Shown here piece by piece: positions 5,950 through 10,161 of a DNA stretch of 10,161 nt (positions are counted from its first letter, which is position 1; each line of letters begins with the position of its first letter). The notes under the pieces were generated by a model that was not told where the DNA came from, made no database searches, and was given only the letters and a program-made list of their open reading frames with translations. The translations under genes were made by a program, and so were the position numbers. The DNA comes from JABDBK01 sp964533645 (GTDB lineage Bacteria; Pseudomonadota; Gammaproteobacteria; DSM-16500), in NCBI GenBank assembly GCA_964533645.1, contig CAZHMQ010000080.1, positions 1-10,161 of the forward strand, in the 5' to 3' direction.

Positions 5950-8944
5950 ATTTATTTTAGTTATCATGCTAAGTCTATACGTGCTTAGTAATGCATTCGC
6001 TTATCCAGGTGAAATAGGTGATGATTTTTATTTAGATAAATCAAAAGTATTGGTTCAGCAAATTGATCTTCTTCGAAATCGATTGTCTCAGTCAAAAAAA
6101 GAATATGATCATTTGCAGAATATACAAAATACTCAATTTTCGAACCTGTCTTTCGATAGGGTAAGTAAATCATGGTTGAAGTGGATTAAAATTGATATAG
6201 CAGTTGCAAGTTCTAATCTAGATAGCATAGCAATAGAACTTTCAGAGGCGCAGCAGACGATCGCTCTTTTAGAAAAAGATATTCAGGAAATTGAAAATCA
6301 AGTCAATGTAGCTAGTGTATTTAGCATGAATATGGCGCGTTCAGGAGTTCCTAATTCTAAAATGCTTAAATCACAGCTGGCTTATCAAAAAGAAGTGTTA
6401 AGTTTAGAAAAAACTCGTTTAGTTTATCTTAATAAATTACGATCTATCGCCGAAGATACCTTGGCACTCTATCAAGCTAGATATAGTAAAATTGAAAATC
6501 TTCTCAAATCGCAAACGATGCTTCAACTTAAAGAAAAGCAAGCAAAATCAGAAATTGATTATCAACAACAGCAAAGTCTGTGGTTACAACATCTAAGTAC
6601 TTTATATAGTGATCTACATAATTTGGAAAAAGCAAAGTCTAAAGATAAAGCCGCTTATTCAAAAATTATGAATGAAATTTTTTATGCGAATGAAAATGTC
6701 AACTACATGTATTTGCAAATGTTGATAGTGCGCTACAAAGATCAAATTCAACAATTTAAAGTTTCTATTTCTCGTAGTAGCTCAATCGCGTTATTAAACA
6801 AAGTCAGTGATCAGATGCAAGTTTTAGGTAAACAATTTACAAAACTGAATGAGCTCTTAAATAATCGTATAGAAATACTGGATAATCGAAAAAACTTTTT
6901 AAACCAACAGAAAATAGAAGACAATGTATCTCTTACTAAACTTTCTAATCTTGAATCACAATATAAAACATCTATCAAAACCGTTTCGGATTTAAGTAAT
7001 GATGTGATTGCGTTTCGAACGACATTGGAGCAAGCATTACAGCAAGAGTTGTCAGCTAGACAAGGATTATTAGGGTTTGGAGCAAAAGCATGGCTTGATT
7101 TAGGTAATGAAATTGTGTTGTTGCCAACCTTAACTTATCAAGTATTCAAGAGCTTGTTACAGACCACCATGAAATCATTGTCCCATTTTACTATGCTTAT
7201 ATGGGTTGCATTATCATTGTTAGAAATTGGTTGGCTTGTCACGTTTTTATATCTCAATAGATTTTTGGTGCGGTCGTTACTAGGAGTTCCTGATCATGAG
7301 TTAGGACATATCAATCCTAAATGGTTAAGTATTCAATTATTCCATAGCGTTTTATGGGATTTTGCTTTTATAGCGAATGTGTACTGGCTATTGTTATTCA
7401 TGCGTATCCCATCCCAAAATTTTCATTTTTTACTAAATTTAGGTTTAGTATGGTTGTTTTTTAAATCTATTTTAACGTTGGCTAGACTTTGTTTAGTGGA
7501 AACTGTGCATGATAGAGCAGGGCATGATGTTAGATTATACTATCGTTTAAAATGGACCATTTTAGTTGGCGGCGTGATTACGGCATGCACGGTATTTTTA
7601 CATCAATTGCCGCTTATTTATGAACTTAAAGACCTATTTTATCGTTTATTTTTAACTTTTGTTGCTATCGTTTCATTACTTTTATTGAAATCTTGGGATG
7701 TATTGCCTGGTCTTATTTTGCATTATATTGATGATAATCGTACTTATTTTAGAAAAGTCATACGATTATTAGGATTGTTATTTCCACTTGTATTATTAGT
7801 TAATGCGACGATAGGAGTCTTTGGGTTTATTAATTTTGTCCTAACCATGTCGTGGTATGAAAGCATTTTTCTTATCGTTTTGATCGGGTATTTAATTGTC
7901 AGAGGCGTATTGGGTGAAATGATGGAGTTTTTCTCGCATCTTTTCATAAGACATGTCAATAATGGCTGGTTATGGACAGAAGCCTTTTTAAAGCCTTTTG
8001 ATAAATTGTTACGTATTTCTATATTTTTGATGGCATGGGTGGTTTTATTCTATGTTTATGGCTGGGACATGCAATCGCCAGTTGTTGAGCGGCTACAATA
8101 TATTTTACATTATCGTCTAGTGGATTTTTTAAATACCAGTATTACGTTAATAAGTATTATTGAACTTATGATTATAGTATCCATTTTGTATTGGGTGGGA
8201 CGCTGGACCCGAGAATTTATGTATCGTTTCTTGTTGTCTCGAACCAAAGATTTAGGTATTAGAAACAGTATAGCCATATTGACACAATATACGATGATTG
8301 TAATTGGGATTTTAATAGGATTACGAATTTTGGGTATTGATTTGCGTGCATTAACTGTTGTTGCAGGTGCATTTGCATTCGGGGTCGGTTTAGGTTTACG
8401 TGACTTAGCTAATAATTTTGCATGCGGTTTTCTCTTGTTATTGGAACGTCCGATTCGCGTGGGTGATACTGTCACCATAGGTGCTCATGAGGGTGAGGTC
8501 ATGCATATTGGTGGACGAGCTGTCACGGTGCGTACTTGGGATCATATGGAAGTACTCGTACCTAACGCAGAAATTTTTAGTAAAACATTTACCAACTGGA
8601 CTGCAAAAGATTCTATCGTAAGAACCGTCATTGCGATTAAAATTCGCCGTCATGATAGTCCTTTAGATGTACAAGCTTTAATATATCAAACGCTTGCTAA
8701 TCATCAAAATGTATTATCGGAACCCGCACCCGAGGTTTTCCTCAAAGAATTGGCTGATGAACAAATAGAATTTGAAGTACGTTATTTTGTGAACTTACGG
8801 CACATTAAATCACGCATCAGTGTACGTTCCGAAGTATTAATTTCAATTTGGCAAACATTTGAAACACATGGAATTCAACCACCTTATCCACAGCATGAGG
8901 TGCTAATCAGGGGTGGTGTACCTTTGTTGGGTCCTGTAAAATAA
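5930..8944 (+). CDS. Large mechanosensitive channel of the MscS superfamily, MscK (KefA)-like
   Basis: This inner-membrane channel opens under membrane tension to release solutes during osmotic downshock. The 1004-residue protein has the MscK/MscM plan. A signal peptide (1-24, cleavage after NAFA) is followed by a periplasmic, mostly coiled-coil domain (about 30-400) and about eleven membrane segments (roughly 420-838). The pore helix contains AGAFAFGVGLGLRDLANNFA (812-831). The C-terminal MscS beta and alpha-beta domains (about 840-990) include ERPIRVGDTVTI, VRTWDHMEVLVPNAEIF and NWT (889-891). E. coli MscK has 1120 residues and MscM 1107, so this version is slightly short, mainly in the periplasmic part. 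I do not choose between MscK and MscM. The ATG lies inside the 3' end of ampG with a 20-nt overlap and a weak ribosome site, suggesting coupled translation. This start is needed for a full signal peptide; the next ATG (Met13) would remove half of it. Confidence 0.9.
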   Translation: MPKLLHKFILVIMLSLYVLSNAFAYPGEIGDDFYLDKSKVLVQQIDLLRNRLSQSKKEYDHLQNIQNTQFSNLSFDRVSKSWLKWIKIDIAVASSNLDSIAIELSEAQQTIALLEKDIQEIENQVNVASVFSMNMARSGVPNSKMLKSQLAYQKEVLSLEKTRLVYLNKLRSIAEDTLALYQARYSKIENLLKSQTMLQLKEKQAKSEIDYQQQQSLWLQHLSTLYSDLHNLEKAKSKDKAAYSKIMNEIFYANENVNYMYLQMLIVRYKDQIQQFKVSISRSSSIALLNKVSDQMQVLGKQFTKLNELLNNRIEILDNRKNFLNQQKIEDNVSLTKLSNLESQYKTSIKTVSDLSNDVIAFRTTLEQALQQELSARQGLLGFGAKAWLDLGNEIVLLPTLTYQVFKSLLQTTMKSLSHFTMLIWVALSLLEIGWLVTFLYLNRFLVRSLLGVPDHELGHINPKWLSIQLFHSVLWDFAFIANVYWLLLFMRIPSQNFHFLLNLGLVWLFFKSILTLARLCLVETVHDRAGHDVRLYYRLKWTILVGGVITACTVFLHQLPLIYELKDLFYRLFLTFVAIVSLLLLKSWDVLPGLILHYIDDNRTYFRKVIRLLGLLFPLVLLVNATIGVFGFINFVLTMSWYESIFLIVLIGYLIVRGVLGEMMEFFSHLFIRHVNNGWLWTEAFLKPFDKLLRISIFLMAWVVLFYVYGWDMQSPVVERLQYILHYRLVDFLNTSITLISIIELMIIVSILYWVGRWTREFMYRFLLSRTKDLGIRNSIAILTQYTMIVIGILIGLRILGIDLRALTVVAGAFAFGVGLGLRDLANNFACGFLLLLERPIRVGDTVTIGAHEGEVMHIGGRAVTVRTWDHMEVLVPNAEIFSKTFTNWTAKDSIVRTVIAIKIRRHDSPLDVQALIYQTLANHQNVLSEPAPEVFLKELADEQIEFEVRYFVNLRHIKSRISVRSEVLISIWQTFETHGIQPPYPQHEVLIRGGVPLLGPVK

Positions 8945-8953
8945 CGTGAACTC

Positions 8954-8984
8954 GACACAGCGCAATGTTTTTTTGTGCTGTGTC
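8954..8984 (+). terminator. Stem-loop after the channel gene, possible weak terminator or mRNA 3' structure
   Basis: GACACAGCGCAA (8954-8965) pairs with TTGTGCTGTGTC (8973-8984): 12 base pairs with one G-U pair and a 7-nt loop, starting 10 bases after the channel stop codon. It is strong enough to form in RNA. The usual downstream T tract is missing, because the run of seven T lies in the loop and the upper stem and AGAGGATC follows the stem. It may therefore act as a processing or stability structure rather than an intrinsic terminator. Confidence 0.4.
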
Positions 8985-8990
8985 AGAGGA

Positions 8991-9034
8991 TCGTTATCCC
9001 GGAAAACGCTTTTTATTTATCCGGGATCCAGTCA
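8991..9034. repeat. Short palindromic intergenic repeat (REP-like)
   Basis: ATCCCGGA (8996-9003) and TCCGGGAT (9020-9027) are perfect inverted repeats of 8 bp with a 16-bp AT-rich spacer. They are flanked by CGTT on the left and CCAGTCAT on the right. The right side, TCCGGGATCCAG, matches the end of the widespread REP-type palindrome (TCATCCCGG...CCGGGATCCAG), which suggests a slightly degraded copy. It lies between the channel gene and the CvpA-like gene and ends shortly before the ribosome site at 9040, so it is in the leader or intergenic RNA. Confidence 0.5.
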
Positions 9035-9050
9035 TCTATGAGGTTAGAGA

Positions 9051-9746
9051 ATGAACAGTTGGAATGGTTTAGATTTTTTTGTTTTTTTGATTTTAGCTCT
9101 CAATACCTTTAGAGGTATGTCACGTGGTGCAGGAAAAGAAATGATTGCACTTATGTGTTTAAGCGCAGCTTTGATATTTGCTATTAAATTTACTGTACCT
9201 TTAGCTGATTTTCTTAAAACATCTCCTATGATGATCGCTGCCGTAGATAATAAGTTTATTAGTAACTTTCTTCATACGATCAATGCGGGTCCTTTGACAC
9301 TGCGTATGGTCCAGGAGCTTATGTATACCATTAGCTTGTTAATTTGTTTTGTGAGTGTCTTTTCTATTACAGAGGCATGCATAGCTTATTCAGGTTATGC
9401 AGAGTCTGTGACCATTACACAAGCTGTGGTGTATCGTAAAATTGGCGCCAGCATAGGTTTTACACGCGGTTATATTATTACGCTTGTATTTTTATCCATA
9501 TTAACTCAACATATTTTTAAACATGAGCAAAACAAATTTATTTCCGATTCATTTTTTATTGGCTTAATGGATTCGCAGATTAAAAAATTTGATGCTATGA
9601 TTGCTTCACAAGAACCAGAAAATTATCAAAAGCTTTATGAAGATAAACCCGTGAGTGAGCATGATATTATTAAACAATTAGATAGAGGACAGCCTGAACA
9701 AGTACCGCAAAAGCCACAAACTGAGCCGCGCGAAGTTCAGTTTTAA
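9051..9746 (+). CDS. CvpA family inner-membrane protein
   Basis: CvpA (colicin V production) family proteins are small inner-membrane proteins. E. coli CvpA is needed for colicin V export and has been linked to envelope or bile tolerance; its molecular role is not settled. This 231-residue protein has the family opening, NGLDFFVFLILALNTFRGMS (5-24) and the RGAGKE motif (25-30). Membrane segments lie at about 7-20, 30-50, 90-113 and 140-160. The second conserved block is VVYRKIGASIGFTRGYII (126-143), like the R-x-x-G-x-x-x-G-x-x-RG pattern of CvpA. A hydrophilic C-terminal tail (about 175-231), rich in Q, P and E, makes it longer than E. coli CvpA (about 160). GAGG at 9040-9043 lies 7 nt before the ATG, fixing the start. 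purF, the usual neighbour of classical cvpA, is absent, so this is a diverged family member and I assign no symbol. Confidence 0.7.
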   Translation: MNSWNGLDFFVFLILALNTFRGMSRGAGKEMIALMCLSAALIFAIKFTVPLADFLKTSPMMIAAVDNKFISNFLHTINAGPLTLRMVQELMYTISLLICFVSVFSITEACIAYSGYAESVTITQAVVYRKIGASIGFTRGYIITLVFLSILTQHIFKHEQNKFISDSFFIGLMDSQIKKFDAMIASQEPENYQKLYEDKPVSEHDIIKQLDRGQPEQVPQKPQTEPREVQF

Positions 9747-9757
9747 GACAAGATCAG

Positions 9758-10141
9758 TCAGGCTTTATTTGTTTCAATAACCGGATTTTTATATGAGATC
9801 ACGGTATAGCTGATGCTATCAACATGATTCGTGATTTCAATCACAGCATCTCCACCTCGTTTTGCAGCATGATGACGTATGGAATCTTTTAAATTGGCTT
9901 CTTGTCTTTTAATACCCACCATATTATATTTTGAAACGGAGTCATGACCCAAAATGACATAAGGTTTTTCAGGCTTTTGTTTACCGCTATAGATAGTCAC
10001 TGAAATGGGGTTTTTTGTAGTATTTTTTTGTGATTGAGATGTTGCAGTGGAAGTGACGGTTTTATTAGATTTAGTCGTCGTTACGCACCCGAATATAACT
10101 AAGCCAATAGAAACATAAAGTATTAAATTGATTAGTTTCAT
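9758..10141 (-). CDS. Small lipoprotein of unknown function
   Basis: I do not recognise a named family. The 127-residue protein begins with a lipoprotein signal: charged start MK, hydrophobic core LINLILYVSIGLVI and lipobox IFGC with the lipidated cysteine at C19. Position +2 is Val rather than Asp, so by the E. coli rule it would be sent to the outer membrane. A linker rich in Ser, Thr, Lys and Asn follows (about 20-45), then a small folded domain (about 46-120). That domain contains PYVILGHDSVSKYNMVGI (60-77) and HHAAKRGGDAVIEI (90-103). The A-A-x-x-G-G-D-A-V pattern recalls RcsF/YbjQ-type folds, but that is only a resemblance. AAAAGGA at 10155-10149, 7 nt before the ATG, supports the start. 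It converges on the CvpA-like gene with an 11-bp gap and no visible terminator. Its promoter lies beyond the window. Confidence 0.75.
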   Translation of the reverse strand: MKLINLILYVSIGLVIFGCVTTTKSNKTVTSTATSQSQKNTTKNPISVTIYSGKQKPEKPYVILGHDSVSKYNMVGIKRQEANLKDSIRHHAAKRGGDAVIEITNHVDSISYTVISYKNPVIETNKA

Positions 10142-10161
10142 AGCAATATCCTTTTGCGCTC

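Noticed and set aside
8110..8478. Minus-strand open frames opposite the channel gene (also 5985-6173, 7744-7959 and 8438-8653)
   Set aside because: They are antisense to conserved membrane and MscS-domain coding sequence, with low-complexity products typical of reverse-strand shadows.
8954..8984. The hairpin as a standard rho-independent terminator
   Set aside because: The run of T lies in the loop and upper stem rather than after the stem, and AGAGGATC follows. It is kept only as a possible weak terminator.
9744..9760. A shared bidirectional terminator between the two convergent genes
   Set aside because: The gap is only 11 bp, and I find no inverted repeat with T tracts in it or immediately around it.

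Overview
The window is AT-rich, densely coded gammaproteobacterial DNA. The best fit is a member of the order Legionellales (Legionella/Coxiella-like, often intracellular bacteria), inferred from gene content and from the L-serine dehydratase. That enzyme has the same length (458 residues), the same cluster cysteines (343, 385, 396) and the same terminal Cys458 that I recall for the Legionella pneumophila enzyme. The species cannot be named from the sequence. I see nine protein-coding genes, three palindromic interspersed repeats, and no tRNA, rRNA, CRISPR array or complete insertion sequence.

Layout. Positions 1-72 hold no gene. They are much more GC-rich than the rest and look like the end of an interspersed repeat or mobile element. 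Positions 73-3182 (minus strand) form a tight run read in the order zapD, yacG, a ThiY/NMT1-like periplasmic binding protein, rmuC. The spacings are 7 nt, a 17-nt overlap and 3 nt, so this is probably one transcript. Upstream of it on the same strand lies sdaA (3240-4616). A 97-bp divergent promoter region (4617-4713) separates sdaA from a plus-strand pair: an ampG-like muropeptide permease (4714-5949), overlapped by 20 nt by a 1004-residue MscK-type mechanosensitive channel (5930-8944). After a 106-bp spacer with two hairpins comes a CvpA-family membrane protein (9051-9746). It converges, with an 11-bp gap, on a small lipoprotein of unknown function (9758-10141, minus).

How the genes fit together. 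The left block combines cell-division support (ZapD stabilising FtsZ bundles), gyrase protection (YacG), a genome-stability factor (RmuC), and one binding protein for a thiamine-pyrimidine-like ligand whose ABC partners are not in the window. SdaA converts serine to pyruvate, a plausible entry to carbon metabolism in an amino-acid-using bacterium. The right block is envelope-oriented: recovery of cell-wall fragments, release of osmotic pressure, a CvpA membrane protein and a lipoprotein.

The most unusual observation is a 90-bp palindromic repeat (2098-2187) lying exactly in frame, as 30 codons, inside the signal-peptide region of the binding-protein gene. Removing it in silico restores a normal-looking signal peptide. 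It resembles the way Rickettsia palindromic elements sit inside genes. I found no convincing new multi-gene system in the window.
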